Positions 1 through 8,514 of a stretch of DNA of 64,000 nt are shown here, in pieces. Both the position numbers and the translations under genes were made by a program. A model generated the notes under the pieces. That model worked only from the letters and a program-made list of their open reading frames with translations. It searched no databases and was not told the origin of the DNA. The stretch comes from RPQJ01 sp963706535 (GTDB lineage Bacteria > Pseudomonadota > Gammaproteobacteria > Steroidobacterales > Steroidobacteraceae). Position 1 is the stretch's first letter, and the number at the start of each line of letters is the position of its first letter. The stretch covers positions 62,001 through 126,000 of the forward strand of contig CAVPMU010000009.1 of assembly GCA_963706535.1 (NCBI GenBank). Reading direction: 5' to 3'.

Positions 1-138
1 CCGGCTGCGGCCCGGCGTGAAATCGCGATCGCGCAGGCGCACGCCGGCACCGGTCCGCTCGCCGCCGAAGTCGCGGCCAGCGTGCAGAAAATCAACGCTA
101 CGCACGGTCCCGACGGCCCGGGTTGCCCGTCGGACTGA
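1..138 (+). CDS. C-terminal end of an unidentified protein (cut by window edge)
   Basis: An open frame runs in from the left edge and stops at TGA 136-138. It encodes about 45 residues, with an alanine-rich, helix-like stretch (REIAIAQAHAG, then AAEVAASVQKINA) and a GPDGPGCPSD tail. Third codon positions are almost all G or C, as in the neighbouring genes, which supports real coding. The family cannot be told from this short tail. The next ORF starts 20 bases downstream on the same strand, so the two may form an operon. Confidence 0.45.
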   Translation, partial: PAAARREIAIAQAHAGTGPLAAEVAASVQKINATHGPDGPGCPSD

Positions 139-158
139 GCGGCGGCACACTCCCGTCC

Positions 159-374
159 ATGACGCTGAAGGAACGGCTCGACGAGATCTTCCCGGAGTGG
201 CAGCGCTGGTATCCCAGCCTGTTCGACGCCGCCGTGGACCTCGGCGTGATCCGCGCCCGCGTCTGCGATCCTTCGTCGCTGCTGCTCTCGAACCGCCACG
301 CGAGCGTGCGGGCCGCGGCCGAACTCGAGCACCGGCGCATCTGGAGCGCCGAGGAGAACGAGCCCGAGGACTGA
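159..374 (+). CDS. Small hypothetical protein, 71 aa
   Basis: Encodes 71 residues beginning MTLKERLDEIFPEW; an in-frame ATG at 123 would add 12 residues but overlaps the preceding reading frame. The product is soluble and charged, with several aromatic residues (FPEWQRWYPSLF) and an acidic end (SAEENEPED). There is no signal peptide, membrane helix or recognisable motif. It lies between the partial upstream gene and the convergent GFA-domain gene. Function unknown. Confidence 0.5.
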   Translation: MTLKERLDEIFPEWQRWYPSLFDAAVDLGVIRARVCDPSSLLLSNRHASVRAAAELEHRRIWSAEENEPED

Positions 375-381
375 CCGCGAC

Positions 382-1233
382 TCAGCGGCGCGGCGGCATC
401 TCCGCGAACTGCGGGATCGAGTCGCTGATGCGGTCCCAGGGCGCTTTCGAGTCGACGAAGATGTGCGCCTCGGCGCGAATGCCCGGGTCGCTGTCTAGCG
501 ACCCGGCCGGCACGTTGACCACGCCATGCTCGACCGCGACCCGCGGCACGGCGCTGCCGCAGCGCCGGCAGAACGCGGTGCCGAAGAACTGCGCCCCGGA
601 CAGGTGGTAGTCCTGCACCAGGTCGGCGCCGCGCAGCCAGCGGAAGCCGTCGGCCTTGTAGAAGATGTTGGCCGCGTGCGCGGCGCTGCGCCCGTGCCGG
701 CAGCGCGAGCAATGGCAGTAGAAGAAGCGCAGCGGCGGCCCGCTGATCTCGTACGCCACCCCGCCGCACAGGCAGCTGCCTTGCGTCGCGTTGCCGTGCG
801 CCTCGACCGGCTTGCGCGGGGTGGCCTGCATGCCGAACTGCGGCGGGTACTCCTCGTGCTGTGGCAGCCCGTCGCTGATCTCGTACCAGGGCGCCTTCGA
901 GGCCGTGAACATGTGCATCTGCGGCTCGATGCCGAGCTCGCCGTCGAGGTCGCCGGCGGGGCAGACGACCAGGCCGATCGCCTCCATGCCCTCCGGCATC
1001 ACCGCTCCACAGTGCTTGCAGAACGAGCGATGGAAACCCGGCGACGACTGGTAGTGCTCGATCGAATCCTCGCCCGCCGTAATGCGAAACCCGGCGAGCG
1101 GGGCGGCGACGAACGTCGCGAAGGCCGTGCCGTGGTGCTTGCGGCACATCGAGCAGTGGCAATGCAGCATCGAGACGAACGGACCGTCGATCTCGAAACG
1201 CACCGTCCCGCACAGGCAGTGGCCCTGGGTCAT
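382..1233 (-). CDS. Tandem GFA/CENP-V-domain zinc protein
   Basis: About 283 residues made of two consecutive GFA folds, the fold of glutathione-dependent formaldehyde-activating enzyme and CENP-V. Copy 1 shows CLCGTVRFE, CHCSMCRK and FCKHCG. Copy 2 shows CLCGGVAYE, CHCSRCR and FCRRCG. These cysteines are the family's structural zinc ligands. Most GFA proteins have a single domain of about 130-150 residues, so this is a duplication-fusion. The start was placed at the ATG giving MTQGHCLCG; upstream ATGs in the frame add a sequence unlike the family. The family assignment is firm. The substrate is unknown, since many GFA proteins do not act on formaldehyde. Confidence 0.85.
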   Translation of the reverse strand: MTQGHCLCGTVRFEIDGPFVSMLHCHCSMCRKHHGTAFATFVAAPLAGFRITAGEDSIEHYQSSPGFHRSFCKHCGAVMPEGMEAIGLVVCPAGDLDGELGIEPQMHMFTASKAPWYEISDGLPQHEEYPPQFGMQATPRKPVEAHGNATQGSCLCGGVAYEISGPPLRFFYCHCSRCRHGRSAAHAANIFYKADGFRWLRGADLVQDYHLSGAQFFGTAFCRRCGSAVPRVAVEHGVVNVPAGSLDSDPGIRAEAHIFVDSKAPWDRISDSIPQFAEMPPRR

Positions 1234-1365
1234 GTCGCGACTCCACGCAGGTCGGATGAACGAGTGGCTACGGTAGCGCGCGGCCACCGTGCTGGCCAGC
1301 GTTAAGGAGCCGTTAAGCACGGGCCGGTAGGGTTCCGCTCCGTTCCCTCGACTGACGGAGTGACC

Positions 1366-1779
1366 ATGAAGCGAACCATCCTTCTGCTGGCCGTGCTGCT
1401 CGGCGGGCCCGCCGCGCAGGCCGGGTCAGCCGCCGCGCTGCTGGAGGCCTACCGCGGGGAAGCGGCGGCCCAGACCCGGTCGTATGCCGGGCCGACCGCC
1501 GCGCGCGGCGACGCTTTCTTCCATGCACGCGGCAGGGACTGGAGCTGCGCTTCCTGCCACACGCCGGATCCGCGGAAAACGGGCCGGCACGCGGTCACGG
1601 GCAAGCCGATCAGGCCGCTCGCGCCTGGCGCGGATCCCGCGCGCTTCACCGACCGCGCCAAGGCCGAGAAATGGTTCAAGCGCAACTGCAAGGACACGCA
1701 CGGACGCGAGTGCACTGCCGCCGAAAAGGCGGACCTGCTCGCTTACCTGATCTCCCTCGACAACAGGAGCAAGCCATGA
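1366..1779 (+). CDS. shp: SHP-type monohaem cytochrome c (DUF1924)
   Basis: A 137-residue periplasmic cytochrome with an N-terminal signal peptide (MKRTILLLAVLLGGPAAQA). The single haem site is CASCH near residue 62. The C-terminal block RFTDRAKAEKWFKRNC...GRECTAAEKADLLAYL closely resembles the sphaeroides haem protein family. In that family an asparagine in the RNC segment is an unusual, displaceable haem ligand that lets the protein bind O2 or NO; that Asn and the two flanking cysteines are present here. ATG 1366 is preferred to an upstream GTG because a GGAG precedes it. It overlaps the dihaem cytochrome gene by 4 bases (ATGA), so the genes are translationally coupled. Confidence 0.85.
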   Translation: MKRTILLLAVLLGGPAAQAGSAAALLEAYRGEAAAQTRSYAGPTAARGDAFFHARGRDWSCASCHTPDPRKTGRHAVTGKPIRPLAPGADPARFTDRAKAEKWFKRNCKDTHGRECTAAEKADLLAYLISLDNRSKP

Positions 1780-2252
1780 ATCCCACGAGACACTTTCGAC
1801 CGGCGGATCTCGCCGTCTGGGCAGCCGCCGTACTGGTGCTGGCCTTCGCGCCGGAACGACCCGTCGCCGCCGGGCCGAGTGACGACCACGCGGCGATGCA
1901 GGCCGAGTGCGGCAGTTGCCACGTCGCCTATCCGGCGCAGCTCCTGCCGCGCGCTGCATGGGGAGTGGTGCTCGGCAACCTCGATCGCCACTACGGCGTC
2001 GACGCGAGCCTCGACGATGCGACCCTCGCGGCCGTCTCGCGCCAGTTCGCCGCGCCGAAGGGTGCACCGGCAGCGCCGGGTGCCGCGCTGCCCCGCATCA
2101 CGACTGCCACGTGGTTCCGCGACGAGCACGACGAGGTGAGCGCTGCCACCTGGCGTCGTCCCGCCGTGCGGAGCGCCGCGAACTGCGATGCCTGTCATCC
2201 CCGTGCCGCCAGCGGCGATTTCGAGGAAGACCGGGTCTCGATCCCGAGGTGA
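1776..2252 (+). CDS. dhc: Dihaem cytochrome c (DHC-like)
   Basis: A 158-residue protein with an N-terminal export segment (AVWAAAVLVLAF) and two haem-binding motifs, CGSCH near residue 47 and CDACH near 144. This matches the DHC partner of SHP found in Rhodobacter and Shewanella clusters, where DHC passes electrons between a membrane cytochrome b and SHP. The start overlaps the end of the SHP gene, and the cytochrome b gene starts 5 bases after the stop. The periplasmic location and electron-transfer role follow from the family and gene order; the physiological electron acceptor is unknown. Confidence 0.82.
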   Translation: MNPTRHFRPADLAVWAAAVLVLAFAPERPVAAGPSDDHAAMQAECGSCHVAYPAQLLPRAAWGVVLGNLDRHYGVDASLDDATLAAVSRQFAAPKGAPAAPGAALPRITTATWFRDEHDEVSAATWRRPAVRSAANCDACHPRAASGDFEEDRVSIPR

Positions 2253-2257
2253 ACGCG

Positions 2258-2962
2258 ATGAACCAGAAACAGGTGGTCTGGGACCTGCCGGTCCGCATCT
2301 TCCACTGGACGCTCGCGGCGTCGTTCGCGGCGGCCTACGCGATCTCCGACAGCGAGCGCTGGCGCAACCTGCACGTGGCGTTCGGCTACACCGTGCTCGG
2401 CCTGGTCGCGTTCCGTCTGCTGTGGGGCTTCGTCGGCACTCACCATGCGAGGTTCGCGTCGTTCCGCTACCGGCCAGCGGAGGCGATTGCGTACCTCAAG
2501 GAGATTGCGACCGGTCGCGCCCGCCATTACACCGGTCACAATCCCGCCGGCAGCTGGGCCGTGTACGCGATCCTCGCCCTCGGCGCCGGCACGGCGGTCT
2601 CCGGCTACCTCACCCTGAACGAGATCGGCGGCGACGCTTTCGAGGAAGTGCACGAGTTCCTCGCGAACACCTGGCTGGTCGTCGTATCGCTGCACGTGGC
2701 GGGCGTGATCGCGAGCAGCCTCGCGCATCGCGAGAACCTTGTGCGGGCCATGGTGACGGGCTACAAGCGTGGGGCGGGGGAGCGGCCCGCGACGGGACTC
2801 GGCGTGAGCGCGGTGGGACTCGCGGTTGCGGCGGCCGTGCTCGGCTTCTGGGGCTGGACGATGCTGGCCGGTGGCGGAGCGATTTCGAGCGCCGAGGCCA
2901 CGGAGGACGGGCACGACGGGGAACACCTATTGGTCGACGCGCACGGGAAGGACGACGATTGA
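2258..2962 (+). CDS. Cytochrome b561-type membrane protein
   Basis: A 234-residue integral membrane protein starting MNQKQVVWDLPVRIFHWTL, the classic opening of Ni/Fe-hydrogenase-type cytochrome b561, where the FHW histidine is a haem ligand. About five hydrophobic helices follow, with further histidines in LHVAFGY, VHEFLANTW and SLHVAG that fit two b haems. The C-terminus has a last helix and a short acidic, His-containing tail. It is third in the shp-dhc-cytb operon and probably links the quinone pool to the periplasmic cytochromes. The next gene starts 3 bases after its stop. Confidence 0.85.
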   Translation: MNQKQVVWDLPVRIFHWTLAASFAAAYAISDSERWRNLHVAFGYTVLGLVAFRLLWGFVGTHHARFASFRYRPAEAIAYLKEIATGRARHYTGHNPAGSWAVYAILALGAGTAVSGYLTLNEIGGDAFEEVHEFLANTWLVVVSLHVAGVIASSLAHRENLVRAMVTGYKRGAGERPATGLGVSAVGLAVAAAVLGFWGWTMLAGGGAISSAEATEDGHDGEHLLVDAHGKDDD

Positions 2963-2965
2963 TCC

Positions 2966-3646
2966 ATGCGGATCCTGCTGGTCGAGGACGACGCGCTGCT
3001 CGGCGATGCCCTGCAGGCCGGCTTGCGGCAGGCCGGCTTCGCCGTCGACTGGCTGCGGGACGGCTCGGCCGCGGACGCGGCGCTGTGCGCCGAGCGTTTC
3101 GCAGCCGTCGTACTCGATCTCGGCTTGCCGCGGCTCGCCGGATTCGAGGTGCTGCGCATGCTGCGTGCGCGCGATGACCGCACGCCGGTTCTGATACTCA
3201 CCGCCCGCGACGCGGTGGACGATCGCGTGAAGGGCCTGGACGCGGGCGCCGACGACTACGTCGTGAAGCCGATCGCGATCGCCGAGCTGGCGGCCCGGCT
3301 GCGGGCGCTGGTGCGCCGTGCGCAGGGCGGCGCGGGCAGTGTCCTGCGTATCGGCGAACTGGAGATCGACCCGGCGGCGCGCAGCGCAAGTCTCGCTGGC
3401 GTGCCGGTGGAACTGCAACCGCGCGAGTTCGCGGTGCTGCTCGAACTCGTCCTCAATGCGGGCCGCGTCCTGACCCGCGGCCAGCTCGAATCACGGCTGT
3501 ACGAGTGGGGCGACGCGCTCGAGAGCAATGCCATCGAGGTGCACGTCCACCACCTGCGCAGGAAACTCACGCCGTCGCTGATCCGCACCGTCCGGGGCGT
3601 GGGCTACATCGTGCCGGCCGACGGGGGAGCGACGCGCGATGCCTAG
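2966..3646 (+). CDS. OmpR-family response regulator
   Basis: A 226-residue regulator with a receiver domain (residues 1-115; acidic pocket E7-D8-D9, phosphoacceptor D51, T79, K101) and an OmpR/PhoB winged helix at the C-terminus (LQPREFAVLLELVLNAGRVLTR, ending HHLRRKL...IRTVRGVGYIV). It most resembles the QseB/PmrA/CopR branch. It is co-transcribed with the cytochrome genes upstream and overlaps the kinase gene by 8 bases. A signal tied to redox, metal or gas sensing by the cytochrome module is inferred from context only. Confidence 0.92.
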   Translation: MRILLVEDDALLGDALQAGLRQAGFAVDWLRDGSAADAALCAERFAAVVLDLGLPRLAGFEVLRMLRARDDRTPVLILTARDAVDDRVKGLDAGADDYVVKPIAIAELAARLRALVRRAQGGAGSVLRIGELEIDPAARSASLAGVPVELQPREFAVLLELVLNAGRVLTRGQLESRLYEWGDALESNAIEVHVHHLRRKLTPSLIRTVRGVGYIVPADGGATRDA

Positions 3647-4988
3647 ATCGTCCATCCGCCGCCGGCTGGTCGTGCTGCTGCTCGCGGTACTGGCGGGGGC
3701 GTGGATCGCCATCGGCGTCGCCACCTACGTCGACTCGCATCGCGAGGTCGACGCGCTGCTCGATGCGCATCTCGCGCAGTCGGCGCGGCTCGTCATCGCG
3801 CAGGCCGGGCACGAACTCGAGGATCTCGAGGTCGAGGAGTTCGAGGACGTCGCGGGCTATCGCCGCCGCGTCGCGTTCCAGGCCTGGGAGGACGGTCACA
3901 AGCTGGTGCTGCGTTCGGCGGGCGCGCCTTCGGCGCGCCTGTCACGGGTCGAATCGGGCTTCAGCGATGCCGTGCTGGACGGGCGGCGCTGGCGCATCTT
4001 CAGCGGTTGGGACAACGATCACGAGGTGCTCGTCCAGGTCGGCGAGGACCACTCGGCGCGAGAGCGCATCGCGCGCCGCATCGCACGCAATACGCTGCTG
4101 CCGCTGCTGCTCGCCCTGCCGCTGGTCGGTGCGCTCGTGTGGTGGGTCGTGGGGCGCGGGCTCGCGCCACTGCGCGAGCTCGGTCGTGAAGTGGAACTGC
4201 GGGGTCCGCAGGACCTGCGTCCGCTCGGCCTGCGTGATCCGCCCGCCGAGGTGGCGCCGGTCGCCGCCACGCTGGACCGACTGTTCGAGCGGATCCGCGA
4301 ATCACTCGATTCCGAGCGCCGCTTCACCTCCCATGCAGCGCACGAACTGCGCACGCCCATGGCTGCGATCCGCGCCCAGGCCGAGGTCGCGCGGGCCGCG
4401 GATGAGCCCCGGGTGCGCGAGGGCGCCCTGTCGCGGGTGATCGAAGGCTGCGACCGGGCCGCTCGACTCGTGCAGCAGCTGCTGATGCTGGCGCGCGTGG
4501 ACGAGGCGACCGTGGGCACGAACCTGGTGCCGTGCCGACTCGACGAGATCGTGCGGCGGGTGCTCGCCGAGCAGGCGCCCTGGGTGATGGAACAGGGCGC
4601 GGCACTCGATCTCGAGGCCGTCGAAACCGTCGTGCGCGGCGATCCGGTGCTGCTCGAAGTGCTGGTGCGCAACCTCGTGGACAATGCGGTTCTGCACGGC
4701 GGTGCCGACGCGGTGACGGTCGTCGTGGCGTCGGCCGGACGAGGCGCCACGCTGGTCGTCGAGGACCGCGGCCCGGGGCTCGCCGACGAGGACATGCAAC
4801 GACTGGGGCAACGCTTCTACCGCGCGCCGTCCGCGCGCGGCAGCGGCAGCGGCCTCGGTCTCTCCATCGTCGGGCGCATCGTCGAGCTGCACGGCGCGGT
4901 GCTGCGCTACGGCCGCGGACGAGGTGGGGCCGGCATGCGCGTCGAGATCGCCTTCGACGCTCACGACGGCCCCGCCACGGGGCGCTGA
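3639..4988 (+). CDS. Membrane sensor histidine kinase, partner of the upstream regulator
   Basis: A 449-residue kinase with helix 1 at about residues 10-28, a periplasmic sensor loop of roughly 120 residues, helix 2 at 150-172, a HAMP-like linker, and a DHp domain with phospho-accepting H235 in SHAAHELRTPMAA. The ATPase domain shows N (VRNLVDNA), G1 (VEDRGPGL) and G2 (GSGSGLGLSIV) boxes. This is the QseC/PmrB class. The sensor loop is rich in acidic residues (EDLEVEEFED), which could bind metal ions, though this is speculative. It converges with the copper receptor gene, whose stop is 6 bases away. Confidence 0.92.
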   Translation: MPRSSIRRRLVVLLLAVLAGAWIAIGVATYVDSHREVDALLDAHLAQSARLVIAQAGHELEDLEVEEFEDVAGYRRRVAFQAWEDGHKLVLRSAGAPSARLSRVESGFSDAVLDGRRWRIFSGWDNDHEVLVQVGEDHSARERIARRIARNTLLPLLLALPLVGALVWWVVGRGLAPLRELGREVELRGPQDLRPLGLRDPPAEVAPVAATLDRLFERIRESLDSERRFTSHAAHELRTPMAAIRAQAEVARAADEPRVREGALSRVIEGCDRAARLVQQLLMLARVDEATVGTNLVPCRLDEIVRRVLAEQAPWVMEQGAALDLEAVETVVRGDPVLLEVLVRNLVDNAVLHGGADAVTVVVASAGRGATLVVEDRGPGLADEDMQRLGQRFYRAPSARGSGSGLGLSIVGRIVELHGAVLRYGRGRGGAGMRVEIAFDAHDGPATGR

Positions 4989-4994
4989 CGCGAC

Positions 4995-7052
4995 TCAGTC
5001 GAAGGTCGCACCCACCTTGAGCCACAGCGTGCGGCCCGGCTCGTTGACGCGCGTCGTCTGCTCGTAGCCCGCGAGCATCGCGCCGCCACGGCTCAGGTGC
5101 TCCGCGTAGGCCTTGTCGAACAGGTTGTCCACGCCCGCCGACACCTGCACGCCGGGCGACGGCCGCCACGAGCCGTTCAGCGACAGCACGCCGAAGCCGC
5201 CGGTGCGGCCGAGGTCCTGCCCGACGATGCTGCCCTGGCGGAGGGCGTAGCGATCCTGCTCGTCGACGACTCGCCACAGCATGCCCGCCGACCAGCGCGT
5301 GCCCACATAGTTGAGGCCGGTGCGCAGCTCGAGCGGCGGCATCTGCGCGAGCGGCCGGTCGTCGGTCGTGTTCTCGCCGCGCGTGTAGGCGAGGGAGCCC
5401 GCCAGGCTCCAGTGCGCCGCGAGCGCATAGGTCGCGTCGATTTCGCCGCCCCAGGTGCGGGCGGCGACGTTGCGCGTCACGGTCACGGTGCGCATGCCTT
5501 TCACGTAGCCAGACTCGATGAGGATGTAGTCGTCCACGTCGCTCGCGAACGCGGACACGGATGCCGCGAGCCGGTCGCTCGAATGCACGACACCGAGGTC
5601 GAGCTGGGTGGTCTTCTCGGGTGCCGTGTGGAAGGCACTCACGCTCGCGACGCTCTCCTTGCCCGCCGAGATGAGTTCCCAGTAGTCCGGGAAGCGCTGC
5701 ACGTGGCCGAGGCCCGCGTAGGCGGTGGTGGACGAACCTGCGAGGTCGTGCTCGATGCGTGCGAAGCCGCTCGGCAGGGTCGTGCGGCGGGTCTCGTTGG
5801 CCGTGGGGTTCGGCACGCTCGTCATGCCGGGCCGGAGCGAGTCGCGCTCGTCGCGTGCTTCCCAGAGGTCGGCGCGCAGGCCGGCGACGAGACGCGAGCG
5901 AGTGTCGATCGGCCGGCTGGCCTCGCTGAACAGCCCCACGCTGCGGAACCAGCCATCGTCGACGCGCGGCAGCGCCTCGTAGGGCTGCATGGTCTGGTTC
6001 ATGGACTGGCGCAGCGAGTGCTCGTTCTCCTGCAGGTCCGCACCGACGGTCGCTGTCATGCCCTGGCCCCAGGCGAGGTCGAGCGCGACGCGCCCGCCGG
6101 TGGTGCGCCGGTCGGGGTTCGAGACCGCCGGGTTCGCCATCGTCGCCGTTGGTGTGAAGCCGCGCAGGCTGTAGTTGTCCATCACGTGGTCGACGTAGTT
6201 GTAGTACGCCTGCGCCTCGAGGCGCTTCACGTGCCGCGAAATGTCGGCCCGCTCGTAGCGCAGCCCGAGGTTCTCGCGGTCGAAGGCGACGCCGTCCATC
6301 GAGCGGTCGGCGTACGCGGCCTCGCCGTCGCTCAGCGCGCCGGTCAGCTCGACGAGCGTTGCATCGTCCGGGGTCCAGCCGAGCGCCCCGTTCGCGCTCC
6401 AGCGCTCGTAGGCCGAGTGCACCGTGGCGCCGCCGCCGTCGTCGTAGTCGTCGGATTCAGCGCGCGTGGCGACCAGCTGGCCGCGGACCCGCGGCGTCCC
6501 TGCGCGCAGGTCGGCGACGAGGTCGTTGCGTCCGAAGCTAGCGCCGAGCGCGCTGCCCTGTGCGGTGAAGCCGGGCGCCTCGAAGCGTTTCACGTCGCGC
6601 TCGAACGACACGGTGGCCGCGGAATTGCCCGGGCCGTGCAGCACCGACTGCGGGCCCTTCACGACCACGATGCGGTCGTAGGCCTCGGGGAAGACGTAGG
6701 CCGTCGGCGGGTCCATGCGCCCGCCGCAGCCGCCGAGCAGCGCCTCGCCGTCGAGCAGGACGTTCACGCGCGAGGCGGCCATGCCGCGGAAGACCGGGTC
6801 GCCGTCGGTGCCGCCCTTGCGGATCACCGAGAAGCCCGGGATGGTCTTCAGGTAGTCGGCGCCGTCGTGCGCCGGCAGTGGTTGACGTGGCGCCTTGGGG
6901 TCGGTCACCACGGTGAGGGGCGCATGCATGCGCGAGGCGGTGACGATGATCTCGTCGAGCGCCGGCGTGGCTTGAGCTGCGCCCGCGAGCGCAAGCGCCG
7001 CGGGCACGGACACGATGACGGAGGCCCGGCGGGCCCCGCTGGAAGTCTTCAT
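4995..7052 (-). CDS. TonB-dependent copper receptor (OprC/NosA family)
   Basis: A 685-residue outer-membrane receptor with a signal peptide (residues 1-28). The TonB box region lies around DEIIVTASRM, and the plug domain carries the diagnostic GGCGGRMDPPTAYVFPEAYD segment of the TonB-copper family. The beta-barrel ends in KVGATFD, with an aromatic penultimate residue as barrel-assembly signal. Family members move copper across the outer membrane and supply cuproenzymes such as nitrous oxide reductase. The DUF2946 gene lies immediately upstream on the same strand, an arrangement common for this receptor. The adjacent two-component system is a plausible regulator. Confidence 0.9.
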   Translation of the reverse strand: MKTSSGARRASVIVSVPAALALAGAAQATPALDEIIVTASRMHAPLTVVTDPKAPRQPLPAHDGADYLKTIPGFSVIRKGGTDGDPVFRGMAASRVNVLLDGEALLGGCGGRMDPPTAYVFPEAYDRIVVVKGPQSVLHGPGNSAATVSFERDVKRFEAPGFTAQGSALGASFGRNDLVADLRAGTPRVRGQLVATRAESDDYDDGGGATVHSAYERWSANGALGWTPDDATLVELTGALSDGEAAYADRSMDGVAFDRENLGLRYERADISRHVKRLEAQAYYNYVDHVMDNYSLRGFTPTATMANPAVSNPDRRTTGGRVALDLAWGQGMTATVGADLQENEHSLRQSMNQTMQPYEALPRVDDGWFRSVGLFSEASRPIDTRSRLVAGLRADLWEARDERDSLRPGMTSVPNPTANETRRTTLPSGFARIEHDLAGSSTTAYAGLGHVQRFPDYWELISAGKESVASVSAFHTAPEKTTQLDLGVVHSSDRLAASVSAFASDVDDYILIESGYVKGMRTVTVTRNVAARTWGGEIDATYALAAHWSLAGSLAYTRGENTTDDRPLAQMPPLELRTGLNYVGTRWSAGMLWRVVDEQDRYALRQGSIVGQDLGRTGGFGVLSLNGSWRPSPGVQVSAGVDNLFDKAYAEHLSRGGAMLAGYEQTTRVNEPGRTLWLKVGATFD

Positions 7053-7088
7053 TGGATTGTCTCCGTAGATTGAGGGTCCAGCAGCGAG

Positions 7089-7466
7089 CTAGACCATCGA
7101 CGGAGGTGCGCGCGGGGATTGCGTCCGGTGGATGCTGCGGAGGAGGGGCGCGGCGATCGGTGGCGACTCGGGCGCCTGTGCGACCGGCGCGCCCGCGAGC
7201 ACGATTGCGGCGAGCGGCGGTGGTGCGGTGGCGGCGGTTGCCGCGAACACGCAGGGGGCCTGGTGGTCGCCGCCGTGGGGGGCGGGCGCCTCGCCTCCCT
7301 GCGTCGCGCGGATGACGATGGCGGAGCGCGCATCGCCATGGCACATCTGCATCGTGAGCGCGCCGTCCGCGCTGCCGGCCATGAAGCCTTCGGGGACGAA
7401 CAGGCGCAGCGCGAGCGCGGGCGCGAGCAGCAGCGCAACCCAGCCACGCACGCGCCTTCGATGCAT
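7089..7466 (-). CDS. DUF2946-like small exported protein linked to copper uptake
   Basis: A 125-residue protein beginning MHRRRVRGWVALLLAPALALRLFVPEGFM: a basic start then one hydrophobic helix, typical of DUF2946. A CxxxA-like segment (MQMCHGDAR) and a second cysteine near HQAPCVFAA follow, with His residues between (HGGDH) that could bind metal. The tail is proline and alanine rich. It is encoded just before the copper receptor on the same strand, a pairing often seen in Proteobacteria, and the two probably share a transcript. A role as periplasmic or membrane copper-handling accessory is inferred. Confidence 0.7.
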   Translation of the reverse strand: MHRRRVRGWVALLLAPALALRLFVPEGFMAGSADGALTMQMCHGDARSAIVIRATQGGEAPAPHGGDHQAPCVFAATAATAPPPLAAIVLAGAPVAQAPESPPIAAPLLRSIHRTQSPRAPPSMV

Positions 7467-7491
7467 GCACCCCCCGCCCATGCGCCGGAGT

Positions 7492-8409
7492 CTAGAGCAT
7501 CGATGCCTTCTTCCGCGAGCGGCACGACTCGGCCGTCTTCTCGCGCAGGATCTCGATCAACCTGCGCGTGCCCGGACCGGTCGTGTCGCGGTCCGCATAG
7601 ACCAGGTACAGCTCCACGTAGCGCTCGCTGCCGGTCTCTAGCGGCAGCGGCACGAGCGCGCCGGAATCGAGTTCCTCGCGGATGCTTTCCTCCGCGTACC
7701 ACGCGAAGCCGAGGCCCATGCAGGCGGCCCGGATGGACGTCGCCTTGTTGCTCACGGTCCAGCGCGTCTCGTTGATCCAGCCGCCGGTGCGGCTGCGCAG
7801 GGCGCTCGAGTCGCGCACGACGAGGTGGCGGTGCATGCGCAGGTCGTCGAGCGTCAGCGCGCGGCCGAGTCCGTGCAGCGGATGAGTGGGTGCAGCGGCG
7901 CAAATGAATCGCACTCGCATCAGTGCGTCGCCGAGGAAGCCGCCGGGCACGATGCCGCCGATCGCGAGGTCGACGCGTCCTTCGTTCAACGCCTCCTCGG
8001 TTCCCGCGAGCACGGACTCGATCAGCTCGATGCGCGTATCCGGGTGCTCGCGCCCGAACTCGGCGAAGCACTCGAGCAGCAGCCAGGTCGGGAAGATGAT
8101 GTCCACGGCGACCCGGATCTCCGATTCCTGCCCGCGCGCGAGCTCGGCCGCGGCATGCTCGAGTCGCGCGGCCTCCCGGACCAGCGACTTGCCGCGCCGG
8201 TAGAGCACCTGCCCGGTCGGCGTGAGCACGGCCTTGCGTCCCTGCAGCTCGAACACCTTCACCCCGAGCAGGTCCTCGAGCTTCTTGATGGTGTAGGTGA
8301 TGGTCGACTGGCTGCGGTGCAGTCGCTCGGACGCCTGTGCATAGCCCCCGGCCTCGACGACGGCGACGAGGGCGTTCCATTGGTCGAGGGTGATTCTTGG
8401 CTGACCCAT
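7492..8409 (-). CDS. LysR-family regulator of the azoreductase/DoxX/pirin set
   Basis: A 305-residue LysR-type regulator. The N-terminal winged helix (ITLDQWNALVAVVEAGGYAQASERLHRSQSTITYTIKKLE) is followed by a linker and a periplasmic-binding-like effector domain beginning around EIRVAVDIIFP. It is divergent from the azoreductase gene across a 105-base AT-rich gap. This is the standard LysR layout and suggests it controls its own gene and azoR-doxX-pirin. Cysteines in the effector domain (RFICAAAP, IRAACMG) could sense electrophiles or quinones; this is inference. Confidence 0.9.
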   Translation of the reverse strand: MGQPRITLDQWNALVAVVEAGGYAQASERLHRSQSTITYTIKKLEDLLGVKVFELQGRKAVLTPTGQVLYRRGKSLVREAARLEHAAAELARGQESEIRVAVDIIFPTWLLLECFAEFGREHPDTRIELIESVLAGTEEALNEGRVDLAIGGIVPGGFLGDALMRVRFICAAAPTHPLHGLGRALTLDDLRMHRHLVVRDSSALRSRTGGWINETRWTVSNKATSIRAACMGLGFAWYAEESIREELDSGALVPLPLETGSERYVELYLVYADRDTTGPGTRRLIEILREKTAESCRSRKKASML

Positions 8410-8514
8410 TTATCTATGCACTGGATACTTATAGTCTAATTTATCGTCTTTTCGATCGACAAGATAGATGCAAAATGCACCCACCGAACGTACACCGTAT
8501 TAATGGGAGCCACC
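8410..8514. promoter_or_regulatory. Divergent promoter region between lysR and azoreductase
   Basis: The gap is strikingly AT-rich against its surroundings (for example ACTTATAGTCTAATTTATCG) and holds ATAGTCTAAT-like -10 candidates in both directions. A GTC-TTTT-CGATCGAC segment contains the self-complementary core CGATCG and has the T-N11-A spacing usual for LysR boxes. ATCTAT near 8412 and ATAGAT near 8465 form a widely spaced inverted pair. A GGGAG ribosome-binding site sits just before ATG 8515. Exact operator limits cannot be fixed by eye. Confidence 0.55.
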
